A stretch of 17,246 nucleotides of DNA from an uncultured Halomicronema sp. (GTDB lineage: Bacteria; Cyanobacteriota; Cyanobacteriia; Phormidesmidales; Phormidesmidaceae). The translations under genes were made by a program, and so were the position numbers. Positions 1 to 7,997 of this stretch are shown here, piece by piece. Every line of letters starts with the position of its first letter. The stretch's first letter is position 1. The notes beneath the pieces are model-generated. The model saw only the letters and a list, made by a program, of their open reading frames with translations, had not been told where the DNA came from and did no database searches. Where the stretch lies: positions 1-17,246 of the forward strand of contig CALCPB010000177.1 of the NCBI GenBank assembly GCA_937897665.1, read 5' to 3'.

Positions 1-171
1 GTTCTCTGCCTGGGCCATGTTCGTTCCATCAGTGGAAAACGACTAGCGCTCAGGGGCGTTTGTCCACATCGCCATCACTTTATCCTGAGGAAATTTCGCA
101 CAACATCAGCCGATCTGAGATTTCACCGCTACACTACATCGGTAAGCACCCTCACCCTCGCTCACTGCGCC

Positions 172-378
172 ATGAGTCGGCAAGCCAGCCTTATTCAATA
201 CTTAGAGCAAGAGATGGCCGTATCGAAAGCGGCGATCGCCTTGGGGCTGCGGCAAGCTGGGGCCTTACCCAACCTGCTACCGATTGCCCTGTGGAAGTAT
301 GGATTTATCACGACTGACCAATTGAACAAAATTTTTGACCGGTTAGAAGCTTTGCAGCCAGGCCAAAACAGCTTTTAA
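172..378 (+). CDS. DUF2949 family small protein
   Basis: A 68-residue cytosolic protein with no signal peptide or membrane segment. It reads like the cyanobacterial DUF2949 family: an N-terminal helix (LIQYLEQEMAVSKAAIALGL), a short linker, then the signature LPIALWKYGFITTDQLNKIFDRLE, where W41-Y43-G44 and the downstream helix are the recognisable part. The family has no known function to my knowledge. The ATG at 172 gives the normal family length; an earlier frame is possible but I see no strong Shine-Dalgarno before either. Its last 36 bases (343-378) overlap, tail to tail, the end of the HAD phosphatase gene on the other strand, so the two transcripts must be antisense to one another at their 3' ends. 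Family assignment is by memory of the motif, fairly secure. Confidence 0.8.
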   Translation: MSRQASLIQYLEQEMAVSKAAIALGLRQAGALPNLLPIALWKYGFITTDQLNKIFDRLEALQPGQNSF

Positions 379-999
379 CGACGGCAAAATATGCTGAGCG
401 ATCGCGACTGACGCCGCGGTTGGCGTCTGCAAATCTGGCACCATCACCACCGCCATACCAGCAGCTTTGGCAGCCTGCACTCCCGCGTTGGAATCTTCGA
501 GCACTAAACAGTCAGCAGGCTCAATCTGAAGCTGGGCCGCCGCGGCCAAAAAGATATCAGGGGCGGGCTTGCCTGCCGCCACCTGATCAACTGTGACCAG
601 CGTTTCGAAGCGATCGCGAATACCCGCTAAAGACAGACACAGCTCGGCTTCAGCAGCGTTGCTAGAAGTGCCAATAGCTTTTGGGATGGCCTGCTGATCG
701 ACCCAGTCTAAAAGCGGCAGCAATCCTGTCTGCAGGGGTACACCTTGAGTTTTGATCAGCTGCTGCCACAGCTCGTCCCAGCGATCGTTGAACGCCTCAA
801 CCGGAAACTGCTCACCGAAGATTTGTTGAAAAGCGCGATCGGCTTCGACACTGCTACGACCCACTAGACTGAGATACAGCTCGGCGTCGAGGTCATAACC
901 CAGCTCGCGAGCAGCCGCCTGCCAGGCCGCTTGATAGAGAGGTTCGCTGTCGAGCATCAGCCCGTCCATGTCAAAAATCAGCGCAGTCGGCAGCGGCAT
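343..999 (-). CDS. HAD-superfamily IA phosphatase (beta-phosphoglucomutase-like)
   Basis: A 218-residue soluble HAD hydrolase. All four HAD motifs are visible: motif I DMDGLMLDSEP with the nucleophile and acid/base aspartates D10 and D12; motif II GTSS around T111-S112; motif III lysine K144 in GKPAPD; motif IV LEDSNAG with E168 and D169 for magnesium. The helical cap lies between motif I and about residue 90, as in subfamily IA (PgmB/Gph/YniC-like phosphatases and sugar phosphomutases). Substrate cannot be read from sequence; a phospho-sugar or phosphoglycolate-type small metabolite is typical. The start is the ATG at 999, giving MPLPTALIFDMDG, the usual distance to motif I. Its 3' end overlaps the DUF2949 gene by 36 bases in convergent orientation. 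Confidence 0.92.
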   Translation of the reverse strand: MPLPTALIFDMDGLMLDSEPLYQAAWQAAARELGYDLDAELYLSLVGRSSVEADRAFQQIFGEQFPVEAFNDRWDELWQQLIKTQGVPLQTGLLPLLDWVDQQAIPKAIGTSSNAAEAELCLSLAGIRDRFETLVTVDQVAAGKPAPDIFLAAAAQLQIEPADCLVLEDSNAGVQAAKAAGMAVVMVPDLQTPTAASVAIAQHILPSLKAVLAWLQSF

Positions 1000-1300
1000 T
1001 TGATTTTCCCATTCACAGGGGCAGTATAGCGGTCAGCCGCAGGGCATTGGCGTCATGGCGACCTGAGTCAGAATCGCACTCTTGATATTACTAGGGTGAG
1101 AAGGCTAGGAACCGGGAGAGCCAGATCAGCTCAGAACATGAAATTGCAGGGAACCGTCCGGAATAAATGCTGTGGCAGAAAGAGGGCCACATCGACTTTT
1201 CCTCAGGATGTTGGGTCAACCTGGGCTGATGCTCATCCAAAACCGATACAGTGTCTAATAAACCTGGCTCAACGCTTTTTAGAAAGACGTCTCCACAATC
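1000..1300. other. Spacer between HAD phosphatase and YgfZ gene
   Basis: About 300 bases between two divergent genes, so it should contain promoters for both. A 70-codon open frame at 1096-1308 runs through it and into the next gene, but its composition is unlike a protein and it has no ribosome binding site, so I do not call it. I see no tRNA, hairpin terminator or repeat here. Confidence 0.5.
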
Positions 1301-2356
1301 ATGGGTAACTCGTTAAAGACAACGCAAACCGCTGATGGGGCCTTCTGGGCCACAGACTTGGCGGTACCGACCAGTTTTGGCAATGATGCTGCGGCTCGCA
1401 CAGCGGCCGCATCTGGAGTCGCGTTATGCGATCGCTCCCACTGGGGACGGTTGCGAGTAAATGGTGATGATCGCCTACGATTTTTACACAACCAGACCAC
1501 TAACCAATTGCAGTCGATCACGCCAGGGCAGGGCTGTGACACGGTTTTTGTCAATTCCACAGGGCGTACCCTCGACCTCGTGACAGCCTACATCGAAGAT
1601 GACTCGGTGTTGCTGCTGGTGTCACCGGGGCAAGCCCCGGTGTTGAGCGCCTGGATGGATCGCTACATTTTCTTTGCGGATAAAGTCACTCTGGCGGATG
1701 AAACCGACACTACAGTGGCCTTTACGCTATTGGGGCCAGAGAGCCTGCAGCTTTTGACGGGGTTGGGCATCACCGAGCTGGAGCAGGCGCGACCAGCGAG
1801 TCATTGGCCAGTCACGATTGGTGGCGTGAGCGCTCGATTAGCCGTCGGCAGCGGCTTAGCCCAGTCCGGTTTTACGCTGATGGCTGAGGCTGAGGCAGGC
1901 GCTGACTTATGGCAGGCGCTAGTGACGGCGGGGGCCACGCCCTTAGGCGAGCAGGTTTGGCAAGAGCTGCGAGTCCGGCAGGGGCGTCCTCTACCTGGGG
2001 CCGAGCTGACGGAAGACTACAATCCCCTTGAGGCAGCCCTCTGGCAGGCCATTTCTTTTGACAAAGGCTGCTACATCGGTCAGGAAACGATTGCCCGCCT
2101 CCAAACCTATCAGGGGGTAAAACAGCAGCTTTGGGGGTTACGGCTGACGGCGCTGGCAACACCCGGAACCCCAATTCTATTAGACGCACAAAAAGTAGGC
2201 GTTCTCACTAGCTGTATCGAGACGCCCTCTGAGATTTTGGGATTAGGCTACATTCGCACGAAAGCCGGGGGTGAGGGGCTCACGGTGGCGATCGCCGAGC
2301 ATCCGGCAGCGGTGGTCGCGATCGCCTTTGCCACTCGGGGTTATTTAGAAGCTTGA
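1301..2356 (+). CDS. ygfZ: YgfZ/GcvT-type folate-binding protein
   Basis: A 351-residue protein related to the glycine-cleavage T protein but of the YgfZ (IBA57-like) branch. The diagnostic motif is K255-G-C-Y-I-G-Q-E262, whose cysteine (C257) is the conserved YgfZ residue. Other family hallmarks are the early CDRSHWGRLRVNGDDRLRFLHNQ segment (residues 43-65), the RPLPGAELTEDYNP stretch just before the motif, and a C-terminal barrel-like domain from about residue 275. Known family role: tetrahydrofolate-dependent help in making or repairing certain [4Fe-4S] proteins, in the cytosol; it is not an aminomethyltransferase of the glycine cleavage system, although automated annotation often says so. 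Start is the ATG at 1301; the Shine-Dalgarno (AGAAAGA at 1281-1287) is weak and somewhat distant. FolC, which makes polyglutamylated folates, is encoded about 1.8 kb further on but on the other strand. Confidence 0.88.
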   Translation: MGNSLKTTQTADGAFWATDLAVPTSFGNDAAARTAAASGVALCDRSHWGRLRVNGDDRLRFLHNQTTNQLQSITPGQGCDTVFVNSTGRTLDLVTAYIEDDSVLLLVSPGQAPVLSAWMDRYIFFADKVTLADETDTTVAFTLLGPESLQLLTGLGITELEQARPASHWPVTIGGVSARLAVGSGLAQSGFTLMAEAEAGADLWQALVTAGATPLGEQVWQELRVRQGRPLPGAELTEDYNPLEAALWQAISFDKGCYIGQETIARLQTYQGVKQQLWGLRLTALATPGTPILLDAQKVGVLTSCIETPSEILGLGYIRTKAGGEGLTVAIAEHPAAVVAIAFATRGYLEA

Positions 2357-2496
2357 TCGCAGTTGAAAACGGTGTACTAAAACCGCCTCAAAAACTGGTT
2401 ACGCCAGCCTCAGAGCACTGGAAAACTGGGCAGAAGGCGCAAAAATCCGGGTGCCGTCAGCACAATATGTCGGGCCGTTATTACATAAGTTTATGA

Positions 2497-2525
2497 CACC
2501 CGCGTGCTGGGACGGGTGACACGCG
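2497..2525. repeat. Two overlapping, mutually exclusive inverted repeats
   Basis: CACCCG at 2497-2502 pairs with CGGGTG at 2513-2518, and CGCGTG at 2501-2506 pairs with CACGCG at 2520-2525. The two stems share bases and cannot form together. They lie 110-140 bases upstream of the sensor kinase start, inside a 279-base spacer that otherwise shows nothing I can name. There is no T-run, so this is not an intrinsic terminator. It could be a leader structure or a protein-binding palindrome; both are guesses. Confidence 0.35.
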
Positions 2526-2635
2526 AGATAATCTGAGAAAGTGACAAAATTTTACGCATTCTCCTCAGGTTGCTTTGTATCTCGCCTTGAGTCTTATTGC
2601 TCACTTGACCACACTCGTCACAGGCCTCTGTTGTT

Positions 2636-4054
2636 ATGGCTCATCCGACCGAGCAGCCCTCAACCCTGATTCTTAAGCCGATTCAGGTCTCTCCGAGAAG
2701 TTTTAAGAGCCAGTTGGAGATAGTTTTAGGAGCCTTAGCCCAGCTGCGGCTGCGAGTAACCGTGCTCGCCAAACTACCCCGAGGTAGCAGCTGGTCAGCC
2801 GATCTCCAGCAATACAGCCAGGCGGTTCACCCCACCCCAGAAATCTATCTATTCAGCCGTGAATCAGGGGCCACCCTAGATTGGGGGCAGACGGTGAGAA
2901 TTCCCACTGCTTACCCGATGCAGGGCCACTATTTCGTTTGGGTTGTCTCGGAGACGGTCAGTTTCTTGCTGGAAGGACAGCGCGAGAATGTGAGCGTGAC
3001 CACTCCAGAAAGGAACGCCAAGCCCGTATCAGAAGATTCTGCTGGGAGCCCCGGTACGTTGCCCAAGGTCAATTACAACATCACCTTTCAGCGGCCCCTA
3101 ATTCAGAAAAAAGTTGACACCTTGGCGCTGGTTTTGCAGGCCAGCCTGGATGAGTATGCCGAGCAACCCGCCCTAGAGCAGCTGATCACCGAGTGGGAGG
3201 CTCGCGCCGTTTTGCCAGAGCATTGCCATGCGGCGTTAGTCGATGCCATTTTGCTGCAGGGCGGCAGCTACCAAGATCAGATGCAGCAAAAGGCGCGCAT
3301 GTATCGTCAACAGGCGATGAACGCTTCGAGCCTCTCGACGCAAAACGAATCACTGTTGAATACGCTGCGGTTCAAGGATGACTTTCTCAACACGGTGGGA
3401 CAAGAGCTGCGCACGCCCCTCTCGTCGATCAAAACCGCGTTGCCTTTACTGTCGTCGCCGAATCTCAAACCCCCGCAGCGACAGCGTTATTTAGACATGA
3501 TTAGCCGTGAGTGCGATCGCCAGGTGAACTTGATTAAGGGCGTTTTAGAGCTGTTGCAGATCGAGCGCACGCTGACAACTGAGCCCTCAGCGCCGGTCAT
3601 GCTGTTCGACATTTTGCCGGGGGTAGTGAGTACCTATCAGCCCCTCGCCCAAGAAAAAGGCATCCGTCTGGCTTATACCGTACAGAATACTCTGCCCGCG
3701 ATCGATTGTCCTGAGCATTGGGTGCGGCAAATTGTGATTCACCTACTGAGCAACAGCATTCGCTTTACGAATCCCGGCGGCGAAGTTTGGGTCACGGCAC
3801 AAGCGAATGAGGACGACACATTGCTGATTAATATCAGAGACACGGGCATTGGCATTCCACAAAATGAGCTACCCCACGTGTTTAACCATTTTTATCGTGG
3901 TCGCCAAAATACGACTGAAGAGGAAGGCGCGGGTTTAGGGCTCGCGATCGTGCAGCAGCTCTTGCTGCAGTGCGGCGGTCATATCAGTGTTGAAAGCCAG
4001 CCTGAAGTGGGCACTCATTTCAAAGTCAAGCTGCCGCTGCATCAGGCGGAATAA
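2636..4054 (+). CDS. Sensor histidine kinase-like protein lacking the H-box histidine
   Basis: A 472-residue soluble protein with no membrane segment. Residues ~20-210 form an N-terminal sensory region that resembles the DICT domain seen in cyanobacterial kinases (LRLRVTVLAKLPRG, then PEIYLFS, then GHYFVWVVSETVSFLLEGQ), but the match is by eye and moderate. Residues ~212-245 look helical (linker). A HisKA-like dimerisation segment follows at ~247-312, reading DDFLNTVGQELRTPLSS: position 256, where the phosphorylated histidine belongs, is glutamine (codon CAA at 3401-3403). The HATPase_c domain is complete: N-box with H369 and N373, G1 box DTGIGIP (402-408), F-box FNHFYRG (416-422), G2 box GAGLGLA (431-437). 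So ATP binding is expected but classical autophosphorylation is not. The neighbours give no response regulator partner. No clear Shine-Dalgarno precedes the ATG. Confidence 0.85.
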   Translation: MAHPTEQPSTLILKPIQVSPRSFKSQLEIVLGALAQLRLRVTVLAKLPRGSSWSADLQQYSQAVHPTPEIYLFSRESGATLDWGQTVRIPTAYPMQGHYFVWVVSETVSFLLEGQRENVSVTTPERNAKPVSEDSAGSPGTLPKVNYNITFQRPLIQKKVDTLALVLQASLDEYAEQPALEQLITEWEARAVLPEHCHAALVDAILLQGGSYQDQMQQKARMYRQQAMNASSLSTQNESLLNTLRFKDDFLNTVGQELRTPLSSIKTALPLLSSPNLKPPQRQRYLDMISRECDRQVNLIKGVLELLQIERTLTTEPSAPVMLFDILPGVVSTYQPLAQEKGIRLAYTVQNTLPAIDCPEHWVRQIVIHLLSNSIRFTNPGGEVWVTAQANEDDTLLINIRDTGIGIPQNELPHVFNHFYRGRQNTTEEEGAGLGLAIVQQLLLQCGGHISVESQPEVGTHFKVKLPLHQAE

Positions 4055-4077
4055 GCGGCCCGGCGAAGTGAGCCGCT
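4054..4077 (+). terminator. Hairpin at the end of the kinase gene (weak terminator candidate)
   Basis: AGCGGC at 4054-4059 pairs with GCCGCT at 4072-4077, starting right at the kinase stop codon. The loop is 12 bases and no T-run follows, so it may only stabilise the 3' end or work with Rho. The remaining bases up to the FolC stop at 4196 show nothing else. Confidence 0.3.
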
Positions 4078-4195
4078 CTACATGCCAGCGGGCGCTGCCC
4101 CTTCCCAAAAGGATTTTGCCCGTCACGCCTATCGCTTGATCAAAAGTGGGGAAACGTAGTAACGAGCGGGGCACCCAGCCGATGAGCCAGTTAGG

Positions 4196-5560
4196 TCATC
4201 GCTTGGGTAACTGAGTCTGAAAAAAGTAGCCGACCAGATAGAGTGAGCCGCACAGAATTTTAAGCGCCGTGGGGTCAGCGATCGCCCCGGTCAATCCCTG
4301 CTCCAGATCGTCATAGGGGGTGCAGTCGGCCAGCTCGGGACAGACTTTAAGGGCAATCTCTTGGAGGGCCGCTGGCGTCATCGAGGAATGCTCGTGCACG
4401 GGGACTAGGTGCAGGCGATCGCCCGGTCGCAACAGCGCGGTGATCACATCGGCATGAGCTTTAGTGGTGAGCATGCCCATCACCCAGGTCACCTCACGCG
4501 GCAGCGGCAGTGAGAGCCCCTGTTGCTTCAGCGTGGCAGCGATCGCTGGGGTAGGGTAAGGTTGGGAAATTTCGTCAACATAGGCTCTGAGAACCGTCGC
4601 TGCCGCAGGGTTATGAGCCCCATCAATCAGCCACGGCGGCGATTCTGGCCCTGGAGTGGGCCAGGTCAACCATTGCAGTCGTCCCGGCCAGCGGGCCTGC
4701 TCGATTCCAGCCTGAATTGCCTGATCGGTAATCTGCCAGCCCTGATCGCGTAAGGCTTGCAGGGCCGCGATCGCGATCGCTGAGTTGGTGAGTTGGTGGG
4801 CACCGGCAAACGGCACGCGATACTGAAGGCGGCCTCGACTAGAGGCCAGACAATTGTAGGTTGCTAGCCCCTGCTCGTTAATTTGCGCGGGCTGAGGACG
4901 AATCACGGGACAGTCCACCGCCGCCGCGCGGGCTAAAACAACGGTCTCCGCCTCTGGGGGCAGCGGTCCGATCACTGCCGGACGCTGAGGTTTTAAAATG
5001 CCGGCTTTTTCCCCAGCGATGTCGGCCAGAGTTGGGCCTAACTGCTGCCAATGCTCTCGACTGAGGGACGTAATGACGGTCACCAGCGGTTCGTCAATGA
5101 CATTGGTGGCATCTAATCGTCCGCCCAGACCCACTTCAATGACAGCAATATCCACCGCCTGCTGGGCAAAGTAGAGCCAGGCGGCGGCAGTGAACACTTC
5201 AAACTGAGTCGGCGTCTCAGGCTCAGGAGTGATGGCTGCTTCCACCTGGGTAAGGACGCTATCAAGGTCGGCGGCGGCGATCGGCTCGCCGTTGAGGCTA
5301 ATGCGTTCACACCAGCTGACCAAATGCGGCGACGTATAGCGTCCGACCCGATAGCCCGCCTGGGTCAACACCGATGAGAGATAGGCACAGACCGACCCTT
5401 TACCGTTGGTGCCCGCAACGTGAATGATGGGCACCTGCTGCTCGGGATGCGCTAACACTGTCAGCAGCCATTGAATGCGCTCTAAACCGAGATGTACCCC
5501 AAACCGTCTGTAGACGGCGAGGCGTTGGGTAATTGCATCATCAGACAGGGGTAGAGACAT
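4196..5560 (-). CDS. folC: Bifunctional dihydrofolate synthase / folylpolyglutamate synthase
   Basis: A 454-residue Mur-ligase-type enzyme that adds glutamate to dihydropteroate and/or to tetrahydrofolates using ATP, in the cytosol. The ATP-binding P-loop HVAGTNGKGS ends near residue 56; TSPHLVSWCERI follows (residues ~76-87); the central motif EVGLGGRLDATN sits near 142-153; the SREHWQQLGPTLADIAGEKAGI block (~167-188) carries the catalytic-site histidine and the lysine region of the family; WLIDGAHNPAA in the C-terminal half is the classic FolC signature. Length is normal. I prefer the ATG at 5560 (MSLPLSDD); a TTG one codon earlier is also open, and either choice leaves only a weak Shine-Dalgarno. 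The gene is alone on its strand here; GlnB lies about 220 bases upstream in the same direction. Its leader holds competing hairpins described separately. Confidence 0.95.
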   Translation of the reverse strand: MSLPLSDDAITQRLAVYRRFGVHLGLERIQWLLTVLAHPEQQVPIIHVAGTNGKGSVCAYLSSVLTQAGYRVGRYTSPHLVSWCERISLNGEPIAAADLDSVLTQVEAAITPEPETPTQFEVFTAAAWLYFAQQAVDIAVIEVGLGGRLDATNVIDEPLVTVITSLSREHWQQLGPTLADIAGEKAGILKPQRPAVIGPLPPEAETVVLARAAAVDCPVIRPQPAQINEQGLATYNCLASSRGRLQYRVPFAGAHQLTNSAIAIAALQALRDQGWQITDQAIQAGIEQARWPGRLQWLTWPTPGPESPPWLIDGAHNPAAATVLRAYVDEISQPYPTPAIAATLKQQGLSLPLPREVTWVMGMLTTKAHADVITALLRPGDRLHLVPVHEHSSMTPAALQEIALKVCPELADCTPYDDLEQGLTGAIADPTALKILCGSLYLVGYFFQTQLPKR

Positions 5561-5604
5561 CAATCAGCGATATCAGGCCAGACAAACAGTCTAATCGGAA
5601 GCTG

Positions 5605-5652
5605 ACTCGCCTGAGCGCAGGTGAGTATCTGCCCAGCCTTAACGCTCAGGTG
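5605..5652 (-). promoter_or_regulatory. Competing hairpins in the folC leader
   Basis: Three segments are involved. ACTCGCCTG (5605-5613) pairs with CAGGTGAGT (5618-5626) through nine base pairs, one of them G-U or G-T, around a four-base loop. CGCCTGAGCG (5608-5617) instead pairs with CGCTCAGGTG (5643-5652) through ten base pairs, again with one wobble. The two stems exclude each other. They lie 45-92 bases upstream of the folC start, where an attenuator or translational switch would sit. No T-run follows on the folC strand, so if it is regulatory it is not a simple intrinsic terminator. The pairing is seen directly; the role is inference. Confidence 0.35.
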
Positions 5653-5779
5653 GTGATCGCGCGCTGATGGCAGTGCTTCAGAGAATGATGACAACCCGCA
5701 TTAAAGCGATTTCGTCTCTACTCTAGAGGCCAGAGTACGGTGAAATGAGCACAAAGAGTCATGCCATGCTCACTGCCAA

Positions 5780-6226
<447 letters not shown>

Positions 6227-6254
6227 TCAGTATATGAATGACGCCGATGGGCTT

Positions 6255-6375
6255 GGGGCAAGTTGCCCCTCCTGACTAAGCTGGCCCTGATCAGCCGTTG
6301 GATGGCGGCTCAGCACCAGCCCCAGGCTTAATTGGAAGCTACTGCCAATCTCGATTAACAGCCCCTAGAGGCTGT
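6255..6375. repeat. Cluster of small hairpins between glnB and the MDR gene
   Basis: Several inverted repeats crowd this non-coding stretch: GGGGCAA (6255-6261) with TTGCCCC (6263-6269); AGCCG with CGGCT near 6293-6310; ATTGG with CCAAT near 6331-6349; ACAGCC (6358-6363) with GGCTGT (6370-6375). None is followed by a T-run. The 373-base spacer 6119-6491 has no open frame I would call on either strand. The density of pairing suggests structured RNA (a long glnB leader, an MDR 3' region or a small RNA) or a degenerate palindromic element. Confidence 0.4.
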
Positions 6376-6382
6376 CATCATT

Positions 6383-6422
6383 TAGCGGCTGAATCCTGAT
6401 GCTGAAAACGGTTCAGCCGCTA
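6383..6422. repeat. Perfect 11-bp inverted repeat downstream of the MDR gene
   Basis: TAGCGGCTGAA at 6383-6393 and TTCAGCCGCTA at 6412-6422 are exact reverse complements around an 18-base spacer, about 70 bases past the stop of the MDR gene on its strand. No T-run follows on either strand, so it is not a standard intrinsic terminator. It may be a Rho-assisted or RNA-stabilising hairpin, a regulator operator, or a copy of a dispersed palindromic repeat. Confidence 0.55.
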
Positions 6423-6491
6423 GCTAGGTTTCTGTAACGGGCGCGATAATGCCGATGCCACCTGGCTTTCGAGTTCAACTGATGATGCCCC

Positions 6492-7496
6492 CTAGGGGAG
6501 CAAAATCAGTTTGCCAATATGATCGCCAGCAGCCATGACGGCATGAGCTTTTTGCACGTCTCTGAGGGCAAAAGTCTCTGCCACTGGCAGCACGTAGGTG
6601 CCATCAGCCACGCGATCAAGCACGTGACGGTAAGCCGCCTGCTCAGAGCCGCTGGCGGCGATTTCATTCAACAGCCAGCCGCGCATTGAGGCCATTTTGC
6701 GAATCAGCGGTGTGACATCAACGGTATCCGGCTGGCCCAGTAGACCATAAATCCACAGGGTGCCTTGAGGAGCCAGCAGCCGAATCTCCTGGTTGAGAAA
6801 TTCACCGGCAGCGACAGGGTCAAAAATGATGTCATAGCCTTTACCCTGAGCCAGCTGCTTCGCTTCTCGCCACCAGTTTTTGTCTTGGGTGACGATCACA
6901 TGGTCAAAGCGGGCAGCGGGCAGCGCCGCTAAGCGATCGACCTTGTCGGGACGGGTCGTGGTGCCAATGGCGGTGCCGCCATAATATTTCACCACTTGAG
7001 CCGCCGCGATCGCCACACTGCTGCTCGCAGCCGGAATCAACACGCGATCGCCAATTTGCATGTTTTGTTTCCACACTAAACAGCCCCAGGCAGTCAGAAA
7101 GGGCAGCCAAAGGGCACCCAGCAGGGCGTCGTCAATGCTATCGGGAACGGGGACAGTTTTGCTCGCGGCAACGACATAGTGCGATTGATAGGTGCCCAGC
7201 CCCAGGCCGCGACTGGCCGGGGCATCTAAAGTGAGGATCACGCGCTGGTCTAACGCGCGATCGCTAACGCCATCTCCCACTGCCACAATCACGCCACCAC
7301 CTTCTAACCCTGGCGTAAACGGCGGATTGCCCGAAACTAAGCGATATTCACCGCGCCGCGCCATCAGCTCAGCATGGTTCATGCCAATACTGGTCAACCG
7401 CACCACCACTTCCCCTGGGCCAGGCGTCGGATCAGGGCTTTCGACGATGGTGAGCTGGTCAACATCGCCAAACCCCTTCACAACCACTCGATACAT
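6492..7496 (-). CDS. MDR-family oxidoreductase (zinc-independent quinone reductase / alcohol dehydrogenase-like)
   Basis: A 334-residue soluble NAD(P)H-dependent oxidoreductase of the medium-chain dehydrogenase/reductase superfamily. The N-terminal GroES-like fold is marked by PGPGEVVVRLTSIGMNHAELMARRGEY and PFTPGLEGGGVIVAVG; the Rossmann part by RVLIPAASSSVAIAAAQVVKYYGGTAIGTT, followed by YDIIFDPVAAGEF and the C-terminal HIGKLILLP. The catalytic and structural zinc cysteines of classical alcohol dehydrogenases are missing, as in quinone-oxidoreductase-type members, although databases often label this branch 'zinc-dependent alcohol dehydrogenase family protein'. The glycine-rich nucleotide loop is modified (SSSVAIAA). 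I choose the ATG at 7496, with GAGG eight bases before it; the open frame extends 18 codons further to a TTG but that part looks non-coding. Substrate unknown. Confidence 0.88.
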   Translation of the reverse strand: MYRVVVKGFGDVDQLTIVESPDPTPGPGEVVVRLTSIGMNHAELMARRGEYRLVSGNPPFTPGLEGGGVIVAVGDGVSDRALDQRVILTLDAPASRGLGLGTYQSHYVVAASKTVPVPDSIDDALLGALWLPFLTAWGCLVWKQNMQIGDRVLIPAASSSVAIAAAQVVKYYGGTAIGTTTRPDKVDRLAALPAARFDHVIVTQDKNWWREAKQLAQGKGYDIIFDPVAAGEFLNQEIRLLAPQGTLWIYGLLGQPDTVDVTPLIRKMASMRGWLLNEIAASGSEQAAYRHVLDRVADGTYVLPVAETFALRDVQKAHAVMAAGDHIGKLILLP

Positions 7497-7997
7497 GACG
7501 GACCTCAATTTGCCGGATGCCCTGATCTTGCCGGATCGAGGGCTACCCAACTATTAAACGCTGTAAAGGTCAGGCCGATAGGAGATGTCGCATGGCCACA
7601 GGCTCTGAGCCGCGCTGACAAATCGGGCATCCTTGCGGGACATTACTTTTGCGCAACCGAGCAACCCGAACAGGTCAAGCCGCGACAGCTGTTGCAGCTC
7701 ATCCTGAGGAGACTGAATCGCCGCCGCGATGCAACAAATTCAGTTTCGTTTACGTCCAACACTTCGAGGTGGATGAGGAGTTATAAGAGCGCCGAACATT
7801 GGGGTGAAGTCGTATAAATACGCAGCCATCGCCGCCCAGTGCTAAGTCGGGTGGGCTTAAACGGGCGCTGACGGCAGTGAGCATCGTTTTCCGGATGTTT
7901 GCAACGGTTTAAAGAATGAAATCAGAGAACTGAAGCGAAGGTGCGAAGACTAATTTTCGAGAATTTATCAGCCTAACTTTGTGAAGCTTTCACATTT
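7497..7997. other. Long spacer without a convincing gene
   Basis: About 500 bases upstream of the MDR gene. A plus-strand open frame of 147 codons (7374-7817) runs through its first part, but more than a third of it is the mirror of the MDR gene and the rest has no family look or ribosome binding site. An AT-rich TATAAAT box sits at 7813-7819 with no good -35 partner. The stretch ends in the orphan terminator at 7998-8022, which makes a non-coding RNA from roughly 7825 onward conceivable. Confidence 0.4.

Noticed and set aside
1..18. Possible start of a minus-strand gene running off the left edge (reverse-strand ATG at 16-18, reading M-A-Q-A-E-N).
   Set aside because: Only six codons are inside the window and the upstream ribosome binding site is poor, so nothing supports a gene call.
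60..317. 85-codon plus-strand open frame.
   Set aside because: It overlaps the DUF2949 gene in another frame and does not resemble a protein family; the DUF2949 frame has a clear signature.
1140..1175. Possible SRP RNA or other known structural RNA because of CCGG- and GGGAG-containing segments.
   Set aside because: No continuous pairing or conserved core of SRP RNA, tmRNA, RNase P RNA or 6S RNA could be found.
1096..1308. 70-codon open frame in the spacer before the YgfZ gene.
   Set aside because: No ribosome binding site, low-quality composition, and it runs into the YgfZ start.
7374..7817. 147-codon plus-strand open frame.
   Set aside because: Its first 120 bases are antisense to the MDR gene, and the His/Arg-rich product has no family look.
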